A stretch of DNA of 64,000 bases from Dorea longicatena (GTDB lineage: Bacteria; Bacillota; Clostridia; Lachnospirales; Lachnospiraceae). Numbering within the stretch: position 1 is the first letter of the stretch; each line of letters begins with the position of its first letter. The stretch lies in assembly GCF_024168045.1 (NCBI RefSeq), contig NZ_CP100126.1:1195501-1259500 (forward strand), given 5' to 3'. Below the pieces are notes generated by a model, which saw only the letters and a program-made list of their open reading frames with translations, did no database searches and was not told the DNA's origin. A program made the translations under genes and the position numbers. Shown in pieces: positions 36,173 to 44,563 of the stretch.

Positions 36173-36251
36173 AGCAATCAGATGCGGAAGAAAGAATAAT
36201 CTTGCGCCTGAGGGGAAGCAATAATTAAAACAAAAAGAAAGAAGAGTGAGT

Positions 36252-37421
36252 ATGAATAAACACGGAATCAGATTGATCACAGCAGTGGTGACAAGTTCAA
36301 TGATTGTAACACCTGTTTTGGCAGCACCGTCTGTCGATGATTTGAAGAAGGAAAAAGCTGCAAAGCAGAGTGAAGTAAGTTCCTTGCAGTCGCAGCTGAC
36401 AACATTAATGGGAAAAGTCAATACACTGGAAAGTGAATTGATTCAGACCGGTGAGGACATTACAAAAGCACAGGGCGATTTGGAAGTTGCGCAGGAAAAA
36501 GAAAAAGAACAGTATGCAGCAATGAAGAAGCGTATCAAGTATATGTATGAAGCCGGTAATGATTCAGCATTTGAGACGCTGGTTACATCAGAAGACTTTA
36601 CAGATCTTCTCAGTAAAGCAGAATATGTTCAGAATGTACATAGCTACGACAGAAAACAATTGCAGGAATATGTAGAGACAAAACAGCAGATTTCCGATCT
36701 GAAAGACAGTCTTGAAAAAGACCAGAAAGAATTGGAAAGTAAACAGGTGGAATATGAAAAACAGGGTGATAACCTGAATAACCTGATTACTTCTAAATCA
36801 GCAGAAGTTGCTAATCTGGATTCGGAGATTCAGGCAGCAGCAGAAGCAGCAGCCAGAGAAGCAGCAGAAAGAGCGGCAAAAGAGGCAGCGGAAAAAGCAG
36901 CAAGAGAAGCGGAAAGACAGCAGGCAGCAGCAAGCAATAATAATTCGGCTTCAACATCGAATAGAAACAATACAACAAGCAGTTCAACAGCTACAAGCAA
37001 CAGAAATAACACAACAAGCAGCAGCTCGTCAAGCAGTTCAAGTGCATCTGCTACGACAAAGCCATCCAATTCAAGCAGCAGTACTACAACGAGTGGAACG
37101 AATGCAAACGGAGGTTCAATCGTAAGCAGAGCATACAGCCAGCTTGGAAAACCTTATGTATGGGGTGCATGCGGACCAAACAGTTTCGACTGTTCCGGAT
37201 TTGTAAGCTATTGTCTGACAGGAAGCTATAGCCGTCTCGGAACAACACTTACATTCATGGGATGGACAAGAGTAAGTAACCCGCAGCCTGGTGATGTTGT
37301 AACAACAGCAACACATTGTGGTATTTATATCGGAAATGGTCAGATGATTCATGCTCCGCACACAGGAGATGTTGTAAAAGTCGGACCGGTACAGTCTGGT
37401 ATGATCTATGTGCGTAGATAA
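36252..37421 (+). CDS. Secreted NlpC/P60 peptidoglycan hydrolase with coiled coil
   Basis: A 389-residue exported protein. Signal peptide at residues 1-25 (TPVLAAP cleavage region), a long coiled coil (about 28-225, a PcsB-like arrangement of SLQSQLTTLMGKVNTLES and Ala/Glu/Lys repeats), a low-complexity Asn/Ser/Thr linker (about 228-285), and a C40 catalytic domain. The catalytic Cys is in FDCSGFVSYC and the His in THCGIYIGNG. It resembles PcsB/CwlO hydrolases that are controlled by FtsEX through their coiled coil. The ATG at 36252 is chosen; the GTG at 36246 is also possible. Regulation by FtsEX is inference. Confidence 0.9.
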   Translation: MNKHGIRLITAVVTSSMIVTPVLAAPSVDDLKKEKAAKQSEVSSLQSQLTTLMGKVNTLESELIQTGEDITKAQGDLEVAQEKEKEQYAAMKKRIKYMYEAGNDSAFETLVTSEDFTDLLSKAEYVQNVHSYDRKQLQEYVETKQQISDLKDSLEKDQKELESKQVEYEKQGDNLNNLITSKSAEVANLDSEIQAAAEAAAREAAERAAKEAAEKAAREAERQQAAASNNNSASTSNRNNTTSSSTATSNRNNTTSSSSSSSSSASATTKPSNSSSSTTTSGTNANGGSIVSRAYSQLGKPYVWGACGPNSFDCSGFVSYCLTGSYSRLGTTLTFMGWTRVSNPQPGDVVTTATHCGIYIGNGQMIHAPHTGDVVKVGPVQSGMIYVRR

Positions 37422-37438
37422 TGAAAAGTAAATAAAAT

Positions 37439-37480
37439 AAAAACCGGAATCAGGGAACTGGCTTCGGTTTTTTATTTTTT
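37439..37480 (+). terminator. Intrinsic terminator after the NlpC/P60 gene
   Basis: AAACCGGAATCAG pairs imperfectly with CTGGCTTCGGTTT, followed by TTTTATTTTTT. Confidence 0.85.
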
Positions 37481-37515
37481 ATGCTAAAGTTTGCAGAAAA
37501 ATAAAATGAAAATCC

Positions 37516-37544
37516 TTGCAAACAGACAACCTTTATGGTAATAT
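37516..37544 (+). promoter_or_regulatory. Promoter of rpsB-tsf
   Basis: TTGCAA (37516-37521), 17-base spacer, TAATAT (37539-37544). It precedes a 115-base structured leader. Confidence 0.7.
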
Positions 37545-37557
37545 TAAAAAGTCGCAA

Positions 37558-37640
37558 AAAATCACGCATAGGCTTGTCCCGATGGTGCCAAAGCCTGGTA
37601 ACAGGACGGTTTCGGGGACGTATAACAACATATGCGGAAG
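37558..37640 (+). ncRNA. Structured rpsB leader, possible S2 autoregulatory RNA
   Basis: A GC-rich stretch in an otherwise AT-rich gap. Outer pairing is GCATA (about 37565) with TATGC (about 37631); inside, GTCCCGA can pair with TCGGGGAC, and GGCTT with AAAGCC as an alternative. It lies between the promoter and the ribosome binding site of rpsB. Autoregulation by S2 is inferred by analogy with other ribosomal protein leaders; I could not match it to a named family. Confidence 0.6.
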
Positions 37641-37665
37641 TAAAAAACCAATGGAGGAAAGAAAC

Positions 37666-38400
37666 ATGAGCGTTATTTCAATGAAGCAACTTTTAGAAGC
37701 AGGTGTTCACTTTGGACATCAGACAAGAAGATGGAACCCTAAGATGGCTCCTTATATCTACACAGAGAGAAATGGTATCTATATCATTGACCTTCAGAAA
37801 TCTGTAGGTAAAGTAGATGAAGCTTACCAGGCAGTAGCTGATATCGCTGCAGAAGGTGGAACAATCCTTTTTGTAGGTACTAAGAAGCAGGCTCAGGATG
37901 CTATCAAAGTAGAAGCTGAACGTTGCGGAATGTACTATGTAAATGAAAGATGGCTTGGAGGAATGCTTACAAACTTCAAGACAATCAAGAGCAGAATCGC
38001 TCGTCTGAAAGATATCGAAAGAATGTCAGAAGACGGAACATTTGATGTACTGCCTAAGAAAGAAGTTATCCAGTTAAAGAAAGAATGGGATAAACTTGAG
38101 AAGAACCTTGGCGGAATCAAAGACATGAAGACACTTCCAGATGCTATTTTTATCGTAGATCCTAAGAAGGAAAGAATCTGTGTTCAGGAAGCACACACTC
38201 TTGGAATTCCACTTATCGGTATCGCTGATACTAACTGTGATCCAGAGGAACTTGATTATGTAATTCCTGGAAATGACGATGCTATTCGTGCTGTAAAACT
38301 GATCGTTTCTAAGATGGCTGATGCTGTAGTAGAAGCTAACCAGGGTGTTGCAGGCGAAGAAGAGTATGTTGGAGAAGCTGAAGAAGCAGTAGAAGAATAA
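37666..38400 (+). CDS. rpsB: 30S ribosomal protein S2
   Basis: A 244-residue S2 protein of the small subunit. Typical segments are [46 protein letters not shown] and [10 protein letters not shown]. The acidic C-terminal tail ends in EEAVEE. ATG at 37666 follows AATGGAGGA; the upstream frame is the leader RNA. Codon use is biased toward GCT and TCT, as expected of a highly expressed gene. Followed by tsf, the usual pairing. Confidence 0.97.
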   Translation: MSVISMKQLLEAGVHFGHQTRRWNPKMAPYIYTERNGIYIIDLQKSVGKVDEAYQAVADIAAEGGTILFVGTKKQAQDAIKVEAERCGMYYVNERWLGGMLTNFKTIKSRIARLKDIERMSEDGTFDVLPKKEVIQLKKEWDKLEKNLGGIKDMKTLPDAIFIVDPKKERICVQEAHTLGIPLIGIADTNCDPEELDYVIPGNDDAIRAVKLIVSKMADAVVEANQGVAGEEEYVGEAEEAVEE

Positions 38401-38433
38401 GATTCTTAAAAAACATAATTGGAGGATAAGATC

Positions 38434-39354
38434 ATGGCAGTTACAGCTAAGATGGTAAAAGAATTAAGAGAAATGACCGGTGCAGGAATGATGGACTGCA
38501 AGAAAGCTCTTAATGAGACAAATGGTGATATGGATGCAGCTATCGAGTTCTTAAGAAAGAACGGAGAAGCTAAGGCTGTTAAAAAAGCCGGACGTATCGC
38601 AGCAGAAGGTATTGTTATGGCTGATGTTAAGGATGACAAGACAGCAGCTATCGTAGAAGTTAATTCAGAGACAGACTTCGTTGCTAAGAATGCTGAATTC
38701 CAGGGATTCGTTAAAGCAGTTGTTAATCAGGCAATCGCTTCTGATTCTGCAGATATGGATGGATTCATGGCTGAAGCTTGGAATGAAGACGCTTCTAAGA
38801 CAGTACAGGATGCATTAAATGAGAAAATCTCTGTAATCGGAGAAAAGCTCAGCATCAGAAGATTTGAGAAAGTTGTTACTGATGGTTGTGTAGTATCTTA
38901 CATCCACGGCGGCGGACGTATCGGTGTTCTTGTAGAAGCTGAGACAGATGTTGTTAATGATGAGATCAGATCATGCCTGAAGAACGTAGCTATGCAGGTT
39001 GCAGCTATGTCTCCAAAATATACTTCACGTGATGAAGTAGATGCTTCTTTCTTAGAGCATGAAAAAGAGATTCTTCTTGCTCAGGCTAAACAGGAGAATC
39101 CAAACAAACCGGATAATATTATCGAAAAGATGATTATCGGACGTCTCAACAAAGAGATGAAAGAAATCTGCCTGTTAGATCAGGTATACGTTCAGGACAG
39201 CGACCTTACAGTAGCTAAATACGTAGAGAAGGTAGCTAAAGAGAACGGAGCTAACATGACAGTTAAGAAGTTTGTTCGTTTTGAGACAGGAGAAGGTCTT
39301 GAGAAGAAGAATGAAGACTTTGCAGCTGAAGTTGCAGCACAGATGAACGCATAA
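38434..39354 (+). CDS. tsf: Translation elongation factor Ts
   Basis: A 306-residue nucleotide exchange factor for EF-Tu. The N-terminal UBA-like domain has VKELREMTGAGMMDCKKAL, followed by the conserved VNSETDFVAKN segment. ATG at 38434 follows TTGGAGGAT. It shares the strong codon bias of rpsB and ends at an intrinsic terminator, so rpsB-tsf is the unit. Confidence 0.97.
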   Translation: MAVTAKMVKELREMTGAGMMDCKKALNETNGDMDAAIEFLRKNGEAKAVKKAGRIAAEGIVMADVKDDKTAAIVEVNSETDFVAKNAEFQGFVKAVVNQAIASDSADMDGFMAEAWNEDASKTVQDALNEKISVIGEKLSIRRFEKVVTDGCVVSYIHGGGRIGVLVEAETDVVNDEIRSCLKNVAMQVAAMSPKYTSRDEVDASFLEHEKEILLAQAKQENPNKPDNIIEKMIIGRLNKEMKEICLLDQVYVQDSDLTVAKYVEKVAKENGANMTVKKFVRFETGEGLEKKNEDFAAEVAAQMNA

Positions 39355-39387
39355 TCGAATAGTGTGTTGAATTTCTGAAATGATAAT

Positions 39388-39432
39388 AACCCTTGCGAAT
39401 GGTGGTGACACTGTTTGTGAGGGTTGTTTTTA
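39388..39432 (+). terminator. Terminator of rpsB-tsf
   Basis: AACCCTTGCGAA pairs, with several G.U pairs, with TTTGTGAGGGTT, followed by GTTTTTA. Confidence 0.85.
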
Positions 39433-39452
39433 TAGAAACTTAAAAAAATGAA

Positions 39453-39566
39453 TTGATTTGTTAAGCGGATTTTTCATATAAGATAGACAAAGAAAACGAA
39501 TAAATTTATTTGAACATGAGATGAAAGAAGGCAATGAGCTGTCAGAACTCTTGTCTTCTTTTTTTT
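39453..39566 (+). ncRNA. Candidate ~80-nt small RNA with its own promoter and terminator
   Basis: TTGATT (39453-39458), 18-base spacer and TATAAG (39477-39482) are followed about 45 bases later by a hairpin GAAGGCAATGAG/CTCTTGTCTTC (39527-39558) and a run of T. The interval holds no open frame. It would make an RNA of about 80 bases. It could instead be an attenuated leader for the antitoxin gene 100 bases downstream. Confidence 0.45.
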
Positions 39567-39619
39567 GTGAGAAAGATGAAGAGTGTTATTCTTAGATATT
39601 TCATAAATTGGTTTATAGA

Positions 39620-39648
39620 TGTACAATATTCTGTTGTAATAATGTACA
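39620..39648 (+). promoter_or_regulatory. Inverted repeat upstream of the Phd gene
   Basis: TGTACAATATT and AATAATGTACA form a nearly perfect inverted repeat just ahead of the ribosome binding site. This is the usual place for Phd-type autoregulation. Confidence 0.6.
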
Positions 39649-39666
39649 AAGAAAGGAGGTGCTACA

Positions 39667-39882
39667 ATGCCAGTAATCAAACCAATTACAGATTTACGTA
39701 ATACAAATGAAATATCTGAATTATGTCATAAACAGCAGCAGCCAGTTTTCATTACAAAAAATGGTTATGGAGATTTGGTAGTTATGAGTATGGAAACTTA
39801 TGACGAGTTGCTTAGCACGAACCATATTGATAAAGCAAAGGCAGGATTTTCTGATCCTAAGTCTGCTATATATAATGCCTGA
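39667..39882 (+). CDS. Phd/YefM-type antitoxin (no adjacent toxin)
   Basis: A 71-residue protein with the Phd/YefM fold: PITDLRN, then the strand-loop QPVFITKNGYGDLVVMSMETYDEL. In complete systems a RelE, Doc or YoeB toxin follows, but here the next gene is a penicillin-binding protein 72 bases downstream. AAAGGAGG precedes the ATG. The inverted repeat at 39620-39648 suggests self-repression. It may be an orphan antitoxin or a stand-alone regulator. Confidence 0.85.
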   Translation: MPVIKPITDLRNTNEISELCHKQQQPVFITKNGYGDLVVMSMETYDELLSTNHIDKAKAGFSDPKSAIYNA

Positions 39883-39890
39883 GAAAAGAC

Positions 39891-39919
39891 TTGACTTTTA
39901 AATACTACAAGTGTAAGAT
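39891..39919 (+). promoter_or_regulatory. Promoter of the PBP operon
   Basis: TTGACT (39891-39896), a 17-base spacer and TAAGAT (39914-39919). The BlaI-type operator covers its spacer and -10 element. Confidence 0.75.
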
Positions 39920-39921
39920 TT
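39900..39921. promoter_or_regulatory. BlaI-type operator O1
   Basis: AAATACTACAAGTGTAAGATTT, a 22-base imperfect palindrome containing the TACA/TGTA core of BlaI/MecI operators. It overlaps the -10 of the PBP promoter. It matches the sites at 39988-40009 and 46761-46782 in inverted or direct form. Confidence 0.8.
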
Positions 39922-39954
39922 AAAAAATAAAAGCGTTGAAAGAAAGGGGTATCT

Positions 39955-42066
39955 ATGAAAAAAAGACGGAAAAAACAAAGCACTAAAAAATCTTACACTT
40001 GTAGGATTTTGGGGTTAATAATGGCTATAACAGTAATTGCTATTTGGGGAGGTGTTTTATTAAAAAGATCAATTACGGAATCACCAGAAGACACACTGGT
40101 GGAATATATGAATCATATTGAAAAAAAGGAATATGAAGCGATGTATGCCATGATAGATTCAGGGGAGAAAGGTTATCTGGAAAAAGAAGAATACATACAA
40201 CGAAATTCTAAGATATACGAAGGAATAGAGGTCAGTGACATTAAAATCAGTCATATAGCTGTGAAAGAGAAAAAAGCAGATACAGTTACGCTTTCGTATG
40301 AAACATCATGTAATACAATTGCCGGAACAATACAATTTGACAATATGGCGGAACTGAAGAAGACGAAACAGGGATATAAATTAGTATGGCAGGATAGTTT
40401 GATTTTTCCAGATTTAGAGAGTGATGATAAAATAAGCGTTACTACCTCAAAAGCGGAGCGAGGAGAAATATTAGACCGGAATGGTAAAATGCTTGCAGGA
40501 AAAGGAGTAGCAACATCAGTTGGCATTATACCGGGAAAGCTGGAAGACAGGAATGTATCTATTGAAAAAATAGCGGAGTTATTAGAGATAGATGTAGAAA
40601 CAATAAATAACAAACTCACAGCAAAGTGGGTAAAAGAAGATTCTTTTGTACCAATTGAAACTATTCCGAAAGTAGAAGAAATAGATTTAATGAAAATACA
40701 GCCAGAAGAAAAGACACTTGAGGAGCAGGATTGTCAGAATAAACTTTTGGAAATTCCAGGGGTTATGCTATCAGATGTGGAAGTTAGAACCTATGAGTTA
40801 GGGGAGGCAGCAGCTCATTTAATTGGTTATGTACAGTCTGCAACAGCAGAAGATTTGGAAAATCATCCAGGGGAAGGATATTCAGCAGAAAGTGTAATCG
40901 GAAGATCTGGGGTGGAAAAGTTATACGAAAAGCAATTAAAAGGAAAAGATGGTTGTGATATAAAGATTTTGGATAATGATGGGGAAGTAAAAGAGGTTCT
41001 TGCAAGTATTTTTAAAGAAGATGGTATGGATATAAGATTAACGATAGATTCCGATTTGCAAAAATCATTATACGAGCAGTTTAAAGAAGATCCGGGGTGT
41101 TCTGTCGCAATGAATCCTTATACGGGAGAAGTATTGGCTTTGGTAAGTACCCCATCTTATGATAATAATGAATTTATACGGGGCTTATCATCAAAGAAAT
41201 GGACATCATTAAACGAAGATGAAAAGAAACCATTATATAATCGTTTCTGTCAAGTATGGTGTCCTGGTTCAACATTTAAGCCAGTTGTAGCAGGAATTGG
41301 GTTGAAAACGGGAACCATAGATCCAAAAGAGGATTTTGGAAATGAAGGTCTGGAATGGCAGAAAGATTCGTCCTGGGGGTCTTATCAAGTGACAACACTT
41401 CATGAGTATGAACCGGTTATTATGAAAAATGCAATTATCTATTCTGATAATATTTATTTTGCAAAGGCAGCTCTTAAAATTGGTAGTGAGAATTTTATGA
41501 ATACTTTAAATGAAATAGGATTTAATCAGAATATGCCGTTTGGGATTGCGATGCAGGAATCAACATATTCCAATACAGATAAAATAGAAACAGAAATACA
41601 ATTGGCAGATAGTGGTTATGGGCAAGGGCAGATTCTTGTAAATCCATTACATCTGGCAAGTATTTATACTTCATTTTTAAATGAAGGGAATATGATAAAA
41701 CCGTATTTGAAATACAAAGAAGAAGCATCTGGTGAAACATGGATAGAAAATGCGTTTAGCAAAGAAAATGTAGAAGAAATTATGCAAGGGGTGGAAGGTG
41801 TTGTAAATGATCCGGAAGGAACCGGATATGCTGCACATCGTGACGATATTTTGCTGGCTGGAAAAACAGGGACAGCCGAGTTGAAGGCAACGAAAGAAGA
41901 TACTTCTGGCAAAGAAATCGGGTGGTTTTCGGTGTTTACGGCAGATAAAAGCGTGGACAAACCAATTCTTCTTATCAGTATGGTTGAGAATGTGAAAGGA
42001 ATCGGTGGAAGTGGTTATGTTGTTAAAAAGGATGCAACCGTATTGGAGGAATATTTTGAAAAATAA
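39955..42066 (+). CDS. MecA-type penicillin-binding protein (transpeptidase)
   Basis: A 703-residue class B PBP anchored by an N-terminal helix (about residues 19-36). Next come an NTF2-like MecA_N domain (about 45-150), a dimerisation region, and the transpeptidase domain. Active-site motifs are STFK (near residue 439), SDN (near 497) and KTGT (near 636). The layout matches MecA/PBP2a-like and PBP3 proteins of Firmicutes, some of which bind beta-lactams poorly. The promoter and start of the gene each carry a BlaI-type operator, pointing to induction by beta-lactams. Resistance itself cannot be read from sequence. Confidence 0.9.
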   Translation: MKKRRKKQSTKKSYTCRILGLIMAITVIAIWGGVLLKRSITESPEDTLVEYMNHIEKKEYEAMYAMIDSGEKGYLEKEEYIQRNSKIYEGIEVSDIKISHIAVKEKKADTVTLSYETSCNTIAGTIQFDNMAELKKTKQGYKLVWQDSLIFPDLESDDKISVTTSKAERGEILDRNGKMLAGKGVATSVGIIPGKLEDRNVSIEKIAELLEIDVETINNKLTAKWVKEDSFVPIETIPKVEEIDLMKIQPEEKTLEEQDCQNKLLEIPGVMLSDVEVRTYELGEAAAHLIGYVQSATAEDLENHPGEGYSAESVIGRSGVEKLYEKQLKGKDGCDIKILDNDGEVKEVLASIFKEDGMDIRLTIDSDLQKSLYEQFKEDPGCSVAMNPYTGEVLALVSTPSYDNNEFIRGLSSKKWTSLNEDEKKPLYNRFCQVWCPGSTFKPVVAGIGLKTGTIDPKEDFGNEGLEWQKDSSWGSYQVTTLHEYEPVIMKNAIIYSDNIYFAKAALKIGSENFMNTLNEIGFNQNMPFGIAMQESTYSNTDKIETEIQLADSGYGQGQILVNPLHLASIYTSFLNEGNMIKPYLKYKEEASGETWIENAFSKENVEEIMQGVEGVVNDPEGTGYAAHRDDILLAGKTGTAELKATKEDTSGKEIGWFSVFTADKSVDKPILLISMVENVKGIGGSGYVVKKDATVLEEYFEK
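39988..40009. promoter_or_regulatory. BlaI-type operator O2 inside the PBP coding start
   Basis: AAATCTTACACTTGTAGGATTT, almost the reverse complement of O1. It lies at codons 12-18 of the PBP gene, where it also encodes part of the basic cytoplasmic tail. Two operators 88 bases apart could hold repressor dimers cooperatively or block elongation. Confidence 0.75.
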
Positions 42067-43255
42067 AAAAATTTTTACGGGGAATTATTACATATGTAAG
42101 AAATTTGCAATGATATTGATAGTTCTTATTGTTTTTACAGGGTGCGGACAAAATCGAATTACGGAAAAAGAAGAAAAGAAAGAAACCGTAGAATCTGAAA
42201 TGAATGCAGAAGCAAAAAAAGCAGCGCAAACTTTTCGGTCTGTTTATATGAAGGAGAAGTCGGAGTTAAATACATTAAAGGCGAAAAGAAAAATTATCAA
42301 TTGTCTGGAAGAGAAAGGATATGCGGCAGTAGATTGTGATAATCAGATTGATATGGTCAATCGTGAAAAAGTAGAAGAATTTTGCAAAGCAGCGGAGAAA
42401 GAAGAACAGGCAGCAGTTGATATTGTTGTTGTATTTGATGAAGGGGAAATTATACAATATCATTTAGAGTCAATGAATGGAAAGATAAATGTTCGATTAT
42501 GTCAGGTTAAATGGAAGGATAATAGTCCACAGGCTAATTATTATGATGAATATGAAGCATATGAGTGGAAATATACAGAAAAAGGATACTTGTTTCTGGA
42601 GGAATATCACCCACCGGGATTTGATGGAGCACCGGGTGAAACTGGATTCAGAGTGCAGCCATTAGATAAAACATGCCGGGAATTGAATCGAAAATATGTT
42701 ATGCCGTTGGGGTATGCACTTAATAATCTGTTGATTACAAATTGGGATAACCAGAATTATACGGAACTTGATTTTTATGATCTTTATGAAAAAATGTATT
42801 ATATGAAATATGGAAAGCAAGTTCCATATGAAGCAAATTATGGTGGAGCAGAATATGAAGTTCCAGAAGATGAGTTTGAAGAGGTTATAAAGACCTATTT
42901 ACCATTTAGTAATACCGAGATTGAAAAGGGAACTTTTTATAACTCTGATAATAAAACTTTTAGATACAGACCGCGAGGGTTATATGATTGTGAATTCCCA
43001 TATGAGCCATATCCGGAAGTTATCTCATATGAAAAATTACAAGATGGAACATTAAAACTTACGATAGAAGCAGTATGGAAAATCAGAATGTTAGATCAGG
43101 CAATCACCAGTGAATTGATGATAAAACCTATGGAAGACGGAAGTTTCCAGTATTTATCAAATAAGGTAATTAGTTCAGATCAAAATGCAAATGCAGGGTG
43201 GTATATGCCAAGGTTAACAGAAGAAGAGTGGGAAGAGAATTACAGTAATAATTAG
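42056..43255 (+). CDS. Lipoprotein of unknown function, paralogue A
   Basis: A 399-residue protein with a lipoprotein signal: hydrophobic stretch ILIVLIVFTGC, lipidated Cys near residue 31. The TTG start at 42056 follows GGAGGA and overlaps the end of the PBP gene by 11 bases, so the two are coupled. I do not recognise a named domain. It shares many segments with the next protein: LNRKYV...GYALNNLLITNW, LYEKMYYMKYGK and EFEEVIKTYLPFS. Both are acidic, Tyr-rich and presumably surface-exposed. Location suggests a role linked to the PBP. Confidence 0.78.
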   Translation: MKNKKIFTGNYYICKKFAMILIVLIVFTGCGQNRITEKEEKKETVESEMNAEAKKAAQTFRSVYMKEKSELNTLKAKRKIINCLEEKGYAAVDCDNQIDMVNREKVEEFCKAAEKEEQAAVDIVVVFDEGEIIQYHLESMNGKINVRLCQVKWKDNSPQANYYDEYEAYEWKYTEKGYLFLEEYHPPGFDGAPGETGFRVQPLDKTCRELNRKYVMPLGYALNNLLITNWDNQNYTELDFYDLYEKMYYMKYGKQVPYEANYGGAEYEVPEDEFEEVIKTYLPFSNTEIEKGTFYNSDNKTFRYRPRGLYDCEFPYEPYPEVISYEKLQDGTLKLTIEAVWKIRMLDQAITSELMIKPMEDGSFQYLSNKVISSDQNANAGWYMPRLTEEEWEENYSNN

Positions 43256-43263
43256 GGGGCAAT

Positions 43264-44496
43264 ATGAAAAGAAAAAGTATTTTGTTAGTACTTTGTATAG
43301 GAATGATTCTGACTTCCTGTGAAAGTAAGATATCGTTAAACAGCACAGATGTAAAAAATGAGAAGAATCAGAAAAACACTACCATGGAAAATCTGGATAA
43401 GGGATATAATCTACCAATCGATGAAGACAAGAAAAAGGAAGTTGTGAACGATTGTGAAGAAATTATGGGCATTGTCCGAGACATTTATTCTGAATATAAT
43501 GGAATACAAGAAGCAGATCAGAACACTGCTGAGCAAATGATGAATCGGATGAAAGAAATTATCAAACAAAATGGAAATCCGGTCATTGGTTCCGATCATT
43601 ATTCTGTTATGGATAATTATCAGAAGATGGAACAATTTTTAAAATCTGCAGAACAAGAAGAAAAAGGAAGTGTAATTTTATATGAAGCAGATACAGATGG
43701 TGGAATTACCAGAAAAGAATATAGTTATGATGGAAAAGAAATGAGTGTGATGTCCGCAAAAATGATCTGGAGTGAGGATACAGAGCCTGTACTTACATAC
43801 ATATCGCTATCAAAAATAAAAGAATGGGCATATACTGAAAATGGGAATTTCTGTTATGAATTATGCGTACCTGAACCACCGGAAGTGACAGAGATTGTAG
43901 ATGGAAGTTGTATTATCCGGGTAAAGCCTTTGAGTGAGGAGTGTCGGGAATATTCAAAAAAATATGTGAGTACGTTCGGCTATCAGGGAAACAATCTGTT
44001 ATGTTCAAACTGGAATGCGGAGGATATGCAGGGGTTGGATTATAATGGACTTTATGAATATTTTTATCAAATGAAATATGGAGAAAAATTTACTGCAGAA
44101 AAAGAGGTTGTGGGAATTCCAGCAGAAGAGTTCGAAAATGTAATTATGACATATCTTCCTGTTACAAAAGAAGAATTGAAAGAATGGGCGGTCTACGATG
44201 AACAAAGTAATATGTTTATCTGGGAACGATTGGGATATGGTAATTATTCACCAACACATTTTGGCTTGTCTTTACCGGAAGTAACAGAAGTCAGGAACAA
44301 TGAAGATGGAACCATTGTTTTGACAATTCATGCAGTATGTGATTCTGTTGTATGTAATGATGTTGTTATTACACACGAACTTACGATGAAAATTCAGGAT
44401 GATGGAACGATTCAGTATGTTGGAAACAGGATTTTAGATAATGGTATTGATAATATACCGAGGTATCAGTACCGGTTAGGTAATTTGCAGAATTGA
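43264..44496 (+). CDS. Lipoprotein of unknown function, paralogue B
   Basis: A 410-residue lipoprotein (signal residues 1-18, lipobox ILTSC). It shares with its upstream neighbour the segments EECREYSKKYV, GYQGNNLLCSNWN, LYEYFYQMKYG and EFENVIMTYLPVTKEEL, so the pair arose by duplication. No enzyme motif is evident. It follows paralogue A by 8 bases in the BlaI-controlled operon and ends at the bidirectional terminator 44513-44563. Possible roles are PBP partner or antibiotic decoy; both are guesses. Confidence 0.78.
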   Translation: MKRKSILLVLCIGMILTSCESKISLNSTDVKNEKNQKNTTMENLDKGYNLPIDEDKKKEVVNDCEEIMGIVRDIYSEYNGIQEADQNTAEQMMNRMKEIIKQNGNPVIGSDHYSVMDNYQKMEQFLKSAEQEEKGSVILYEADTDGGITRKEYSYDGKEMSVMSAKMIWSEDTEPVLTYISLSKIKEWAYTENGNFCYELCVPEPPEVTEIVDGSCIIRVKPLSEECREYSKKYVSTFGYQGNNLLCSNWNAEDMQGLDYNGLYEYFYQMKYGEKFTAEKEVVGIPAEEFENVIMTYLPVTKEELKEWAVYDEQSNMFIWERLGYGNYSPTHFGLSLPEVTEVRNNEDGTIVLTIHAVCDSVVCNDVVITHELTMKIQDDGTIQYVGNRILDNGIDNIPRYQYRLGNLQN

Positions 44497-44512
44497 TCAG
44501 TAGAGAAGAATG

Positions 44513-44563
44513 AAATAAAGAGAACTGATAACGGGAAATTATGCTATCAGTTCTCTTTATTTA
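44513..44563. terminator. Bidirectional terminator between the lipoprotein and blaR1
   Basis: AATAAAGAGAACTGATA and TATCAGTTCTCTTTATT form a perfect 17-bp stem with an A-run and a T-run on either side. It ends both convergent operons. Confidence 0.92.

Noticed and set aside
36173..36251. A c-di-AMP (ydaO) riboswitch upstream of the NlpC/P60 gene
   Set aside because: Such riboswitches often precede cell-wall hydrolase genes, but only about 75 bases lie between the P2 promoter and the start, too short, and no core motif is visible.
36830..37100. Repetitive GCA/GAA and AGC/AAC tracts as a possible repeat array
   Set aside because: They encode the Ala/Glu-rich coiled coil and the Ser/Thr/Asn linker of the NlpC/P60 protein; low-complexity coding sequence explains them.
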